Positions 24,658 to 33,842 are shown, numbered from the stretch's first letter. The stretch is DNA of 45,977 bases from Oscillospiraceae bacterium (GCA_031270605.1 JAISXG010000088.1:1-45977); one strand, 5' to 3'. A program made the numbers and translations. The notes: generated from the sequence alone by a model not told the origin.

Positions 24658-26553
24658 TTAGGATTTTACGTTCCAGGTGCTTGCCTTATCCCAAAAATTC
24701 GGATTTTCCATCAAATCCCGGCTCTCCCGCAGGCGGGTAATGCCGAGGCGCGTGAGGTCATCATAGAGCTTTTGCCCTGCGGCAACGCGCTCATCATAAG
24801 AATTTATGATGATAAACTCCCCTTTTCTGGCAACGCTCTTGTAATATTGCACCTGCAAACGGGAGCGCTGAATGCGCGCGAGCTGCGCGTCGCCTGTGGC
24901 GGCTGCCTCGCAGGCGTCCCAAAGGGCGTCGCAGCGCTCAAGGTCAAAATAGCTCAAACAGACAATGTCCTCGGGGGATTCAAAACAATCATAGAACTTG
25001 CTCTTGTTTTCTGCCAGCACGTCAATATATGCAAAAATATTCTGACAGCCCGGGCCATAGTAGTAATACATGAATTCGTCCCAATGCTTTTGAATGTCAC
25101 AATAAGGGTCCCAAAGCAGCTTTGCCATCAAATAGCTGCGCATTTCACCAAACTCGCCGTTGACGCTCATGGAGTTGCCCTGCATAAAGCAGCCCTCCAC
25201 ATTATTTTCATAGAACATCTGAATGTTTGTTTGCAGGTTATTATAATCCGGCAGCGGGGTGAGGTAATGGCCGAAATCTGTGGTATAATCCCAAATAAAC
25301 AGCCTGTCGCAAATGGCCGCCCAACCTGCCAAATCATCATAAAATTCCGGGTCTGAATACTGATAAGGCTCGGAGTGGTTGCACTCAATCGAGCAGAGCA
25401 TCACCATAACGTTGTCTTCGGGCACGATATACTTGGGGGGCGTGCGGGTGTATTGATAAGCGAAGGTATGAATCAAAACGTCGTTATAACCGGCGGCCTT
25501 CACGTCGCGGGCAATACGGTTCACAAATGTGAGCATCGAGCCTGCGGGGCTGCCCTCGCGCGCGTCGATCGCCGCGCACTGGCTGCAGCGGCAATAGTCC
25601 TGATTGTCATTTTGAGAAACAGAAATATATTCGGCATTGGGATTTTCCTGCAGCCAGTGCAGAACATGGGCAAGCGTCAGCTGATAAACATCCTCATTCG
25701 CAAGGCAGACCTGACCGGGCATACGCTTGCCGTTTTTGCCCAATGCAAAATATTCGGGATGGCTTTCAAAATAGACCTCCTCGGGCACAAAAAAGCGGAA
25801 GGTATGGCCCGCGTCGCCGCCGCCGAAGTTCAGAATGTCTGTGTAGGTTTCGTCAAGCGGGCTGTGCCAGGGCGTCAAAGAACCGTTGAGCGCCTGTTTC
25901 GCGCGCCACTCGGCGTTCCAGCTGCACATCCAGGACGTGTCGCGGAACAGAAAGGCCGGCGTCTGCGTGTCGTTCAGCGTTGCGGGCAAAAGCGCCTGGG
26001 CAAGCTCGGGCACAACCGAAAGCTCCGGCGTAAACCAGCGGCAGCCGAAATAGGTTTCAAGAAAAGAATATACGCCGTAAAGGGTGCCGCGCACCTCGCC
26101 GCCGGAGATAATGACGCTTTCGCCCTGCGCCGCGATGGTGAAGCCGTCCGTTCCGAGTGCCTCACGGTCAATCAGCGCGTCAATGGCACGGCCTGTTTTG
26201 CCCACCACGATTTCCTTCGCGGCGGGGGCCGTGCTTTCTGCGGTGAGCAGCGGAATGTCCGTCCCATTTTGTTCATCAAAATAATTTTTCAGCTCCTGCG
26301 CCGCGGTGATCTCCGCACGCGCGGCGCTCTCAGCATAAATGATCACATAATCGGTTTCGCCGCCCTCGGCCAGCGTGAGCAATTCCTCGTTGCCGTCATA
26401 GACCGGCACGGTTTGCGGCGCGGTGCTCACCGGCGCTTCTGTCCGGGTATTGGAATACATCGGCGCAGCAACAGACATCATCGCCATATAAACCGCCATA
26501 ACCAGCCGCAGTACTCCTTGCATAAGGCCGTTTGACAATATGGATTCCCACAT
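24658..26553 (-). CDS. Secreted DUF4838 domain protein
   Basis: The 631-residue protein has an N-terminal hydrophobic export segment (LRLVMAVYMAMMSVAAPMYS). A region at about residues 75-165 resembles the N-terminal domain of alpha-glucuronidases (AAQELKNYFDEQNGTDIPLL, then GTLYGVYSFLETYFGCRWFTP). The DUF4838 part follows (HPEYFALGKNGKRMPGQVCLAN, SVSQNDNQDYCRCSQC, FIWDYTTDFGHYLTPLP, MQGNSMSVNGEFGEMRSYL). Such proteins occur in glycan-use loci, and a TIM-barrel hydrolase-like role is inferred; no activity is established here. The start has GGAGGAGGA 7 nt upstream. It stands alone, 90 nt ahead of the ABC genes. The repeat element lies in its promoter region. Confidence 0.85.
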   Translation of the reverse strand: MWESILSNGLMQGVLRLVMAVYMAMMSVAAPMYSNTRTEAPVSTAPQTVPVYDGNEELLTLAEGGETDYVIIYAESAARAEITAAQELKNYFDEQNGTDIPLLTAESTAPAAKEIVVGKTGRAIDALIDREALGTDGFTIAAQGESVIISGGEVRGTLYGVYSFLETYFGCRWFTPELSVVPELAQALLPATLNDTQTPAFLFRDTSWMCSWNAEWRAKQALNGSLTPWHSPLDETYTDILNFGGGDAGHTFRFFVPEEVYFESHPEYFALGKNGKRMPGQVCLANEDVYQLTLAHVLHWLQENPNAEYISVSQNDNQDYCRCSQCAAIDAREGSPAGSMLTFVNRIARDVKAAGYNDVLIHTFAYQYTRTPPKYIVPEDNVMVMLCSIECNHSEPYQYSDPEFYDDLAGWAAICDRLFIWDYTTDFGHYLTPLPDYNNLQTNIQMFYENNVEGCFMQGNSMSVNGEFGEMRSYLMAKLLWDPYCDIQKHWDEFMYYYYGPGCQNIFAYIDVLAENKSKFYDCFESPEDIVCLSYFDLERCDALWDACEAAATGDAQLARIQRSRLQVQYYKSVARKGEFIIINSYDERVAAGQKLYDDLTRLGITRLRESRDLMENPNFWDKASTWNVKS

Positions 26554-26583
26554 AAAAAAGTCCTCCTCCTATTTTTATCCATT

Positions 26584-26757
26584 ACAACATAGCCGCACCC
26601 CTTGCGGTGGCTCAGAAGCCAAAACCTGCGGCAATACGAAAACGCGGGGCGTTTTCCTTAGCGTTGTGGATATTGCAACATGGCCGCGCCCCTTGCGGTG
26701 GCTCAGAAAGCCAAAACCTGCGGCATGCATTGCGGATATTATAACACGTTTTCCCAT
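26584..26757 (-). repeat. Modular repeat array (copies 2 and 3)
   Basis: A 48/49-nt unit occurs at 26585-26632 and 26676-26724, 91 nt apart, almost identical: both read caacat(a/g)gcc, then ccccttgcggtggctcag and ccaaaacctgcggc. Between them, 26625-26683 matches the copy at 16790-16848. A shortened third joint follows (cctgcggcatgcattgcgg, then atattataacac). On the minus strand each module begins TGTT-(A/G)(T/C)AATATCC, so -10-like boxes recur. Confidence 0.7.
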
Positions 26758-26840
26758 GCCCGTCTATGCCCGTCCACATTTTTTTGGTAACAACGAAAAA
26801 AAATAATGACAAATAAATGCAAAAATCTTTGCTTCACATC

Positions 26841-26869
26841 TTGATTTTTTCTTCCGGATTTGTTAGAAT
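26841..26869 (+). promoter_or_regulatory. Sigma-A promoter of the pyr operon
   Basis: TTGATT (26841-26846), a 17-nt spacer and TAGAAT (26864-26869), about 100 nt before pyrC. Confidence 0.75.
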
Positions 26870-26968
26870 ATCCTGAAAAGATACGGTTGCCTTGTTTCGG
26901 GACGGCTTGTAGAGGCAGGCTTATTCAACAATCCGGGCAGGCGGCACAGGAAAGGAAAAATAAAAAAG

Positions 26969-28255
26969 ATGCATGCTGAAAAAACGCTATATTATGGCGC
27001 GCAGGTCTTTTTGAACAGCGTGTTTCAACCACTGGATGTGGTGGGTGACGGTTCCTCGCTTCTTTCTTTTGAAAACAGAGGCACCGCCCATTCCTCTTTT
27101 GAAAAATTAATCGATTGCAATAAGTATTTCATTGTTCCGGGCTTTGCTGATGTGCATGTGCATCTGCGGGAGCCCGGTTTTTCTGTGAAAGAGACAATCA
27201 AGGCCGGCACCATGGCCGCCGCGAGGGGCGGCTACACCGCTGTGTGCGCCATGCCGAACGTAAACCCCGCGCCGGACTCTCTCGCTAACCTGCGTGAAAT
27301 GCTCGCAATCATCGAACGCGACGCGGCGGTACAGACCCTGCCCTATGCCGCCATCACGGTCGGGCAGGCGGGCAAAGGCTCGCTTTCAGAAATGGAGGCC
27401 ATGGCGCCCTTTGTCGCCGGCTTTTCGGACGACGGCCGCGGTGTGCAAAACGATGAGTTAATGCAAGACGCCATGAACACGGCGCGAAAGCTCTCGCTGC
27501 CCATTGTGGCGCACTGCGAGGACGAAAGCCTGCTTTTGCCGGGCGGCTGCGTCCATGACGGCGCCTATGCCGAAGAGAACGGCCTTGCGGGAATATCGTC
27601 CGCAAGCGAATGGATTCAGGTGGAGCGCGACATCCGTCTTGTTCGAAAAACCCGCTGCCCTTATCACATCTGCCACATTTCCACAAAAGAGACGGTGGAT
27701 CTTGTGCGGCAGGCAAAAGCGGAGGGGCTGCCCGTAACCTGCGAAACCGCGCCGCATTATCTTGTATTTTGTGATGAAGACCTTATGGATGACGGCCGCT
27801 TTAAGATGAATCCGCCCATCCGCTCAAAGGAGGACAGGCGCTCGCTCGTTGAGGGGCTTTGCGACGGAACGATTGATGTGATCGCCACTGACCACGCGCC
27901 CCATACGGCAGAGGAAAAATCAAAGGGTCTTCGCGGCAGCCTGTTTGGCATTGCGGGGCTTGAAACCGCCTTCCCGGTGCTTTACAGCCGCCTTGTAAAG
28001 GCAGGCACCATCACCCTTGAAAAACTGATTTATCATATGGCTGTGCGCCCGCGTGAAATTTTCAACCTGAGAAATCCCTACGAACAGGGCAAGCCGGCAA
28101 ACTTCACGGTGCTTGATCTTAAAAAGCAATATAAAATCGACCCGCAGACCTTCCTCTCAAAAGGCAAATCTACTCCCTTTGCGGGTATGGATGTGTTCGG
28201 CGAAACCGTCTTGACGGTTTGCAACGGGAAGATCGTGTATGAAAGGATGAAATAA
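26969..28255 (+). CDS. pyrC: Dihydroorotase
   Basis: The 428-residue type I dihydroorotase catalyses carbamoyl-aspartate to dihydroorotate. Zinc-ligand motifs are seen as GFADVHVHLREPGF, the second His region PIVAHCEDES, TCETAPHYLVF and IATDHAPHTAEEK. Length fits the Bacillus/Clostridium class. The first roughly 45 residues (KTLYYGAQVFLNSVFQPL) are less conserved. GGAAAGGA lies 12 nt before ATG. It is the first gene of a plus-strand operon that contains all later UMP pathway steps. Confidence 0.96.
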   Translation: MHAEKTLYYGAQVFLNSVFQPLDVVGDGSSLLSFENRGTAHSSFEKLIDCNKYFIVPGFADVHVHLREPGFSVKETIKAGTMAAARGGYTAVCAMPNVNPAPDSLANLREMLAIIERDAAVQTLPYAAITVGQAGKGSLSEMEAMAPFVAGFSDDGRGVQNDELMQDAMNTARKLSLPIVAHCEDESLLLPGGCVHDGAYAEENGLAGISSASEWIQVERDIRLVRKTRCPYHICHISTKETVDLVRQAKAEGLPVTCETAPHYLVFCDEDLMDDGRFKMNPPIRSKEDRRSLVEGLCDGTIDVIATDHAPHTAEEKSKGLRGSLFGIAGLETAFPVLYSRLVKAGTITLEKLIYHMAVRPREIFNLRNPYEQGKPANFTVLDLKKQYKIDPQTFLSKGKSTPFAGMDVFGETVLTVCNGKIVYERMK

Positions 28256-28258
28256 ACA

Positions 28259-28993
28259 ATGACAAGCAAAATGCCGCTGCTGCAAATCACCGCGTCACGG
28301 CGAATCGCAAAGGATGTTTATGAAACGGTGCTCACGGGCGACACCGGCGCGATCACCCGCCCGGGACAGTTTGTGCAAATAAGAATCCCCGGCTTTTATC
28401 TGCGCCGCCCGATTTCGGTGTGCGATGTTGCGGGCGACAAATTAATTATTATATATAAGATATTGGGCAAGGGCACCGCGGCGCTTGCAAAACTGCCCGT
28501 GGGAGAAAGCGTGGAGCTTCTCTCCGGCCTCGGCAACGGGTTTATGGTTGACGATGTTTATGAAAAGCCCTTGATCGTAGGCGGCGGCGTGGGTACTCCT
28601 CCCCTTTTTGGCCTTGCAAAAAAAATCATCGAAAAGGGCTTTACGCCCGATGTTGTATTGGGCTTCGCTTCAAAAGATGATGTGTTTTATGAAGAGGAGT
28701 TCAGGACGCTGGGCTTAGATGTCTATGTGACCACGAATGACGGCAGCTATGGCACTCAAGGCTTTGTGACAGATAAAATGAAAGACCTTGATTATGATTA
28801 TGTCTTTACATGCGGCCCTATGCCCATGCTCAAGGCCGTGCACGGTGTGTCAACAGACGGACAGTTCAGCTTTGAAGAGCGCATGGGCTGCGGCTTCGGC
28901 GCGTGCATGTGCTGCACCTGCGAGTCAAAATACGGCCCCAAACGCATCTGTAAAGACGGCCCCATTCTGTTTCGGGAGGAGATTGTATGGTAA
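28259..28993 (+). CDS. pyrK: Dihydroorotate dehydrogenase B, electron transfer subunit
   Basis: The 244-residue FAD and [2Fe-2S] protein passes electrons from PyrD to NAD. FAD-binding residues are in YLRRPISVCDV, the NAD-side loop is VGGGVGTPPLFGLAK, and the cluster cysteines are in GCGFGACMCCTC followed by CKDGP. It begins 3 nt after the pyrC stop and overlaps pyrD by 7 nt, consistent with a fixed complex of the two subunits. Confidence 0.95.
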   Translation: MTSKMPLLQITASRRIAKDVYETVLTGDTGAITRPGQFVQIRIPGFYLRRPISVCDVAGDKLIIIYKILGKGTAALAKLPVGESVELLSGLGNGFMVDDVYEKPLIVGGGVGTPPLFGLAKKIIEKGFTPDVVLGFASKDDVFYEEEFRTLGLDVYVTTNDGSYGTQGFVTDKMKDLDYDYVFTCGPMPMLKAVHGVSTDGQFSFEERMGCGFGACMCCTCESKYGPKRICKDGPILFREEIVW

Positions 28994-29898
28994 ACACGAA
29001 AGTTACATTAAGCGGTCTTATGATGGATAATCCAATCATCCCGGCCAGCGGCACTTTCGGCTTCGGGCGGGAATTCGCGGAATATTATGACATCAACATC
29101 CTCGGTTCCATCTGCACGAAGGGAACGACCGAAAGCGCCCGCTTCGGCAACCCCACACCCCGCGTCGCGGAGTGCACCGCGGGCATGATCAACTCCGTGG
29201 GCCTGCAAAACCCGGGCATTGACGAAGTGATATCCTTTGAATTGCCCCAGCTTGCAAAAATCTACAGCAAACCAGTTATTGCAAACATCAGCGGCTTTTC
29301 GGTTGAGGAGTTTGTGACCTGCTGCCAAAAAATTGACTCCGCTCCCAATGTGGGCATAATTGAAGTGAATATCAGCTGCCCAAATGTGCGCCACGGCGGC
29401 ATGGCCTTCGGCACCTCTGCGGAAAGCGCAGCGGAGGTCACAAAGGCGGTCAAGGCAGTTACAACAAAACCGATTTATATGAAGCTCAGCCCCAATGTCA
29501 CAAGCATCAAAGAAATCGCCGCAGCCTGCGAGAGCGCGGGGGCGGACGGCATCAGCCTGATCAACACCCTGCTCGGCATGCGCATAGATATAGGCCGCCG
29601 CAAGCCGATCATCGCCAACAAAATGGGCGGATTTTCAGGCAAAGCAATCTTCCCCATTGCATTGCGCATGGTGTATGAAGCGGCGCAAACGGTCAACATC
29701 CCCGTCATCGGCATGGGCGGCATTGAAACGGCCGAAGACGTGATTGAAATGATGATGGCGGGCGCGACGGCCGTGCAGGTCGGCGCGGCGAACCTCGTGA
29801 ACCCCTACGCCTGCAAAAACATCATTGAGGACCTGCCCGAAGTGATGGAGCGGTTAAAAATTAAAAATATCAACGATATCATCGGAATTGTAAAGTAA
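28987..29898 (+). CDS. pyrD: Dihydroorotate dehydrogenase B, catalytic subunit
   Basis: The 303-residue FMN TIM-barrel oxidises dihydroorotate to orotate. Visible motifs are [13 protein letters not shown], the strand EVNISCPN with the catalytic cysteine of class 1B enzymes, [27 protein letters not shown] and [14 protein letters not shown]. Adjacent pyrK confirms the NAD-linked heterotetramer type, suited to an anaerobe. Confidence 0.96.
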   Translation: MVNTKVTLSGLMMDNPIIPASGTFGFGREFAEYYDINILGSICTKGTTESARFGNPTPRVAECTAGMINSVGLQNPGIDEVISFELPQLAKIYSKPVIANISGFSVEEFVTCCQKIDSAPNVGIIEVNISCPNVRHGGMAFGTSAESAAEVTKAVKAVTTKPIYMKLSPNVTSIKEIAAACESAGADGISLINTLLGMRIDIGRRKPIIANKMGGFSGKAIFPIALRMVYEAAQTVNIPVIGMGGIETAEDVIEMMMAGATAVQVGAANLVNPYACKNIIEDLPEVMERLKIKNINDIIGIVK

Positions 29899-29915
29899 AG
29901 GAAAGGAATGATTCA

Positions 29916-30620
29916 ATGGGCAAGGATGTAATCATAGCGCTGGATTTCAGCGGCAAAGAAGAGGTCTTTTCGTTCTTAGACAAGATTTCGGGCATTGCGC
30001 AAAAACCGTATGTCAAAATCGGCATGGAGTTGTATTATGCCGAAGGTCCCGCGATCGTGCGTGAGATCAAAGCGCGCGGGCATAAAATTTTTCTGGACTT
30101 AAAGCTACACGACATTCCGAACACCGTCAAAAAGGCAATGGCCGTGCTTGCAAGGCTGGACGTTGACATGTGCAATCTCCATGCTTCGGGAACCGTTGAA
30201 ATGATGAAGGCCGCGGTCGAGGGATTGACCCGCCCCAACGGCACACGCCCCATTTTGATTGCCGTGACACAATTGACCTCAACCAGCGAAGAGCGCATGC
30301 AGAAGGATCTGCTGATTTCAGCGCCCCTTGACGAAACCGTGATGCACTACGCGAAAAACGCAGCCGAAGCGGGCGTGGACGGCGTTGTATGCTCACCCCT
30401 CGAAGCGGGCAAGGTGCATACCGTGTGCGGCAACAACTTTCTTACAGTCACCCCCGGCATCCGTTTTGCGGACGGGGACGTAGGCGACCAGGTGCGCGTG
30501 ACCACCCCTGAAAAGGCAAAAGAAATCGGTTCCGACTACATTGTGGTGGGCCGCCCGGTCACTGCCGCCGCCGATCCCGTCGCGGCATATGAACGCTGTG
30601 TAAAAGAATTTGTGGGATAA
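29916..30620 (+). CDS. pyrF: Orotidine 5'-phosphate decarboxylase
   Basis: The 234-residue type 1 enzyme converts OMP to UMP. The catalytic Asp-Lys-Asp tetrad region is in [17 protein letters not shown], preceded by [11 protein letters not shown]. The C-terminal phosphate-gripping part reads VTPGIRF then [20 protein letters not shown] lies 8 nt before the start. Gap to pyrD is 17 nt. Confidence 0.96.
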   Translation: MGKDVIIALDFSGKEEVFSFLDKISGIAQKPYVKIGMELYYAEGPAIVREIKARGHKIFLDLKLHDIPNTVKKAMAVLARLDVDMCNLHASGTVEMMKAAVEGLTRPNGTRPILIAVTQLTSTSEERMQKDLLISAPLDETVMHYAKNAAEAGVDGVVCSPLEAGKVHTVCGNNFLTVTPGIRFADGDVGDQVRVTTPEKAKEIGSDYIVVGRPVTAAADPVAAYERCVKEFVG

Positions 30621-30689
30621 AACTTGACGGCGAAAAGTTTTCTTTTCAAATCCCTATTTTCCGTGTTGATGAAAGGAATGGCATTTAAT

Positions 30690-31328
30690 ATGAAGAATAA
30701 AGAAATCGCGAAAGCCCTGCTTTCGATTCAGGCAGTGTTCCTTCGCCCCGAAGAACCTTTTACATGGGCCAGCGGCATCAAAAGCCCGATTTACTGCGAC
30801 AACCGCCTCACGCTCTCGTTTCCCGAGGTGCGCACTTTGGTGGAATCCTCGTTTGCGGACCTTATAAAAGAGAAATACCCCGAAGCGGACGCACTCATGG
30901 GCACGAGCACGGCAGGCATCGCCCATGCGGCCATCACCGCGCATTTGCTCAATGTTCCCATGGGCTATGTGCGCGGCTCCGCGAAAGACCACGGCAGAAA
31001 CAATCTGATCGAAGGCAAACTGAATAAAGACGACAGAGTTGTTGTGGTGGAAGACCTCATTTCCACCGGCGGCTCCGTCATAGAAGTTGTGAACGCCCTG
31101 CGCGAAGCGGGCGCAGAGGTACTCGGCATTGTGAGCATCTTCACCTACGGCATGAAAAAAGGCCTTGACCGTCTTGCCGAGGCAAATATTGAAAACACAA
31201 GCCTCTGCGATCTTGACACCCTGGTGCAGGTCGCGGCGGATGAAAGATACATTGCGCCCGAGGATGTCGCGCGGCTGCTCAAGTTCCGCAACAACCCATC
31301 TGACGAATCGTGGATGAGTAAAACATAA
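30690..31328 (+). CDS. pyrE: Orotate phosphoribosyltransferase
   Basis: The 212-residue enzyme joins PRPP and orotate to OMP. The PRPP-binding motif is VVVVEDLISTGGSVIEV, with FTWASGIKSPIYCDNR near the N-terminus and the flexible-loop lysine region in GSAKDHGRNN. ATG at 30690 (MKNKEIAKAL) has AAAGGA 12 nt upstream; the frame is open to 30624 but starts there with a weak TTG. The 69-nt gap after pyrF is larger than elsewhere in the operon. Confidence 0.95.
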   Translation: MKNKEIAKALLSIQAVFLRPEEPFTWASGIKSPIYCDNRLTLSFPEVRTLVESSFADLIKEKYPEADALMGTSTAGIAHAAITAHLLNVPMGYVRGSAKDHGRNNLIEGKLNKDDRVVVVEDLISTGGSVIEVVNALREAGAEVLGIVSIFTYGMKKGLDRLAEANIENTSLCDLDTLVQVAADERYIAPEDVARLLKFRNNPSDESWMSKT

Positions 31329-31364
31329 ACAGGTTTCTTCCCCACGTTGCTTGTGAAAGGTTTC

Positions 31365-31381
31365 ATAGTCGATTCGACTAT
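31365..31381. repeat. Palindrome in the pyrE-pyrB gap
   Basis: ATAGTCGA, one central T, then TCGACTAT. It sits in a 138-nt gap with no T-run after it, so it is not a terminator. It may be an operator or a small RNA hairpin. The rest of the gap is AT-rich; no clear promoter was found. Confidence 0.5.
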
Positions 31382-31466
31382 TACCGGAGGCAGCGCGGCG
31401 GATTTTATTATAGATTTGTTATTCTGATGCAACATGACGACAAGTGAAAGAAAGGACTGGTAATCA

Positions 31467-32381
31467 ATGCGACACATGATTGATATTGCCGAGCTTTCTC
31501 TTCAAGAGATTGACGACATTCTGACTCTCGCGAAAGACATTATCGCCCATCCTGAGGTGTATCAGGACGACTGCAATCGTAAAAAGCTCGCAACCCTGTT
31601 TTTTGAGCCAAGCACCAGAACGCGCCTGAGCTTTGAATCCGCCATGCTTGATCTTGGCGGCAGCGTTCTCGGCTTTTCAGAGGCCATGTCCAGCTCCGCC
31701 GCAAAGGGCGAGAGCGTGGCGGACACCATCCGCACCGTGAGCTGCTATTCGGACATCATCGCCATGCGCCACCCCAAAGAGGGTGCGCCGCTGATCGCCT
31801 CACTGAACGCCTCTGTGCCCGTTATCAACGCGGGCGACGGCGGTCACAACCACCCGACGCAAACGCTCACCGATCTGTTGACCATCCTCACAGAAAAGGG
31901 GCGGCTTGACAACCTCACCGTCGGGCTGTGCGGCGACCTGCAGTTCGGCCGCACGGTGCATTCGCTCATCACCGCCATGGCGCGCTACGGCAATGTACGC
32001 TTTGCGCTGATTTCGCCCGCCGAGCTGCGCGTGCCCGGCTATATCAAGGAGAATGTTCTTGAGAAAAACAATATCCCGTGGAAAGAAACCGAGCAAATCG
32101 ACGAAGTTATGCCGGAGCTTGATATTCTTTATATGACCCGCGTGCAAAAAGAGCGCTTTTTCAATGAGGCGGATTATATCCGTTTGAAAGACAGCTATAT
32201 TTTAACGACGGATAAGCTGAAGAACGCAAAGGAGGAAATGCGCATTCTGCATCCCCTGCCCCGCGTCAACGAAATTGAATACGCGGTGGACCAAGACCCC
32301 CGCGCGGCATATTTTCGTCAGGTGCAAAACGGCAAATATGTGCGCATGGCGCTGATGCTCAAACTGTTGGGACTGCGGTAA
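31467..32381 (+). CDS. pyrB: Aspartate carbamoyltransferase, catalytic subunit
   Basis: The 304-residue enzyme makes carbamoyl-aspartate, the committed step of pyrimidine synthesis. The carbamoyl-phosphate loop is [16 protein letters not shown], the flexible lysine loop is [13 protein letters not shown], then [18 protein letters not shown] and [15 protein letters not shown] is 10 nt upstream. A regulatory chain gene (pyrI) follows, but only after an unrelated gene. Confidence 0.97.
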   Translation: MRHMIDIAELSLQEIDDILTLAKDIIAHPEVYQDDCNRKKLATLFFEPSTRTRLSFESAMLDLGGSVLGFSEAMSSSAAKGESVADTIRTVSCYSDIIAMRHPKEGAPLIASLNASVPVINAGDGGHNHPTQTLTDLLTILTEKGRLDNLTVGLCGDLQFGRTVHSLITAMARYGNVRFALISPAELRVPGYIKENVLEKNNIPWKETEQIDEVMPELDILYMTRVQKERFFNEADYIRLKDSYILTTDKLKNAKEEMRILHPLPRVNEIEYAVDQDPRAAYFRQVQNGKYVRMALMLKLLGLR

Positions 32382-32487
32382 TAGCTTTTATAGAAAAAAG
32401 AAGGTTTAGCGCAAAAGAAACAGTGGCATATCGATGGGTTTTGTTGCATTTTCTGATGTTTACGAGACTGGAAGGATGGAGTCTATT

Positions 32488-33111
32488 ATGAAAAAAAAGA
32501 TTCTCGCATTTTTTCTCTGCGCCGCAATTCTGCTGAGTCTTGCGTGTTCGGGCAGCGCCGGCGGCGCGATTCCCGCCAACAAATATGGCTTTGCCCCCTA
32601 TGCGTTGAGCAAAGAGGAAGCGGAATTGCTTGAATATTTTGCAATAGAAAACACCTCGCAGCTTCTTTCCTTCAAAGCGCCCAAAGAAGCTACGGCGGTG
32701 TGGGTAAACATCTATCGTCTGGGCGCCAACGGCCAATGGAGCCGAATTGACAGCGGGGGTCTTGATTTTATCAACAATACCAACAGCAAAAATGAGAGAA
32801 GCGGCGTCTTTGCAATGCGGCTGTACAAAGACCATACGATAGAATGCCATATTTCGGCGGGCGGGAGATTCTCCGTCGCGACAAACACAAGCGAAACCGA
32901 CGGCCCCGGCCTTTCAACCGCCTACGCTTTTTTAACGCAGTTTCAGCAGGCAGGCCTGAATGAAGAGGTTCCCGTTGCCATGATTCTCAACAGCGCCGAC
33001 ACAAGCGCGGGCATGGCCGCCCTGCTGAACGACTTTTCTGAGCCTTCCGGGCTTGCCGGGCTTGATCTGGTGCAGGCTGTGACTTTGACCTTTACCAATT
33101 CAAAGGTTTAA
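32488..33111 (+). CDS. Unknown secreted protein (possible lipoprotein) between pyrB and pyrI
   Basis: The 207-residue protein has a clear signal peptide (MKKKILAFFLCAAILLSLAC). The SLAC site only partly fits a lipobox because position -3 is Ser, so anchoring to lipid is uncertain. The mature part is rich in short beta-like segments (ATAVWVNIYRLGANGQWSRI, GVFAMRLYKDHTIECHI) followed by an Ala/Leu-rich part. I recognise no domain. GGAG lies 6 nt before ATG at 32488. It is 106 nt after pyrB and 26 nt before pyrI, on the same strand, so it is likely to be co-transcribed. Confidence 0.8.
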   Translation: MKKKILAFFLCAAILLSLACSGSAGGAIPANKYGFAPYALSKEEAELLEYFAIENTSQLLSFKAPKEATAVWVNIYRLGANGQWSRIDSGGLDFINNTNSKNERSGVFAMRLYKDHTIECHISAGGRFSVATNTSETDGPGLSTAYAFLTQFQQAGLNEEVPVAMILNSADTSAGMAALLNDFSEPSGLAGLDLVQAVTLTFTNSKV

Positions 33112-33137
33112 ATATAAAGAGAAGGGAATGAACGCAA

Positions 33138-33560
33138 ATGAAAGTTGACGGCATTGAAAGCGGCATTGTGCTCGACCACATCACGGCGGGCAAAAGCAAT
33201 CAGATTTATCGCCTTTTGGGCCTTGAAAGCCTTGACTGCTGTGTTGCGATGATCCAAAATGTGCGCAGCACAAAGCTCGGCAAAAAAGACATCATCAAAA
33301 TCGCAAGTGAATTCGAAATCAATCTGGACGTTTTAGGATATATTGACCCGAACATCTCCGTGAGCTTCATCAAAGACGGCGCGGTTGCCAAAAAGTTCAC
33401 GCTTGCACTGCCGCAGCAGCTTACGAATGTGCTCTATTGCAAAAATCCCCGCTGCATCACCTCTTCAGAACAGGAGATCCCCCACGTTTTCAAATTGACA
33501 GACCCTGAAAAGCAGGTCTATCGCTGTATTTATTGCGAGGCAAAACATTCAAACCATTAA
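33138..33560 (+). CDS. pyrI: Aspartate carbamoyltransferase, regulatory subunit
   Basis: The 140-residue regulatory chain has an N-terminal nucleotide-binding domain (GIVLDHITAGKSNQIYRLLG) and a C-terminal zinc domain with two CxxC-type pairs (CKNPRC and CIYC) that contacts PyrB. Such chains let CTP inhibit the catalytic trimers. Its separation from pyrB by another gene is unusual; the two are normally adjacent. Confidence 0.93.
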   Translation: MKVDGIESGIVLDHITAGKSNQIYRLLGLESLDCCVAMIQNVRSTKLGKKDIIKIASEFEINLDVLGYIDPNISVSFIKDGAVAKKFTLALPQQLTNVLYCKNPRCITSSEQEIPHVFKLTDPEKQVYRCIYCEAKHSNH

Positions 33561-33616
33561 GAAATACGCTCTGCCGCCTCAAAAAACAATTCAGGTCGCA
33601 GACAGTCTCATTAGGA

Positions 33617-33709
33617 CCACCCAGAAAATAGGCCTGTAGCGGCCTGCCGCCCAAAACAACAATAAGTAGCAGGCCACCTAAAATAGGCTTGTGCGGCCTG
33701 TCTCTTTTT
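33617..33709 (+). terminator. Terminator region of the pyr operon with an internal duplication
   Basis: CAGGCC (33670-33675) pairs with GGCCTG (33695-33700), with an inner CCTA/TAGG pair, followed by TCTCTTTTT. The segment CCACC-AAAATAGGC-TGT-GCGGCCTG occurs twice (33617-33646 and 33675-33700) with small changes, so a first imperfect copy precedes the working one. Confidence 0.65.
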
Positions 33710-33761
33710 ATTTTTGCAAATTTTTCAGCGTGTCCGTGGCCGAGTTTTCAGAACAGGCATA

Positions 33762-33790
33762 GTATAAACTCCTCTTTTTGCGCATATGTA
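33762..33790 (+). promoter_or_regulatory. Candidate sigma-E promoter of spoIIID
   Basis: GTATAAA (33762-33768), a 14-nt spacer and CATATGTA (33783-33790). This is near the sigma-E pattern (ATA-rich -35, CATACAMT-like -10). spoIIID is a sigma-E gene in Bacillus. The match is partial. Confidence 0.4.
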
Positions 33791-33842
33791 TTGACAGGCG
33801 GATAAATTCCGTATGACGATATATGAAGCAGGAGGGTTTAGT

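Larger units (their letters stand above)
26554..26968. other. Divergent intergenic region: modular repeats and pyr promoter
   Basis: It holds the modular repeat array (26584-26757) that would be the leader/promoter of the DUF4838 gene and, about 80 nt on, the pyr operon promoter. Between 26758 and 26840 I see only AT-rich sequence. No PyrR-type binding loop or attenuator was recognised in the pyr leader (26876-26968). Confidence 0.6.

Noticed and set aside
25375-26535. 386-codon plus-strand ORF
   Set aside because: Shadow of the DUF4838 gene on the other strand; composition is Arg/His/Ala-rich as expected for antisense translation of a GC-rich gene, with no recognisable domain.
26540-26806. 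Small ORFs across the modular repeat (both strands)
   Set aside because: They arise from the repeat sequence itself; no ribosome site and no family match.
26876-26968. PyrR-type attenuator in the pyr leader
   Set aside because: The leader has an AGAGGCAGGC stretch that recalls the PyrR loop, but no fitting stem, antiterminator or terminator follows.
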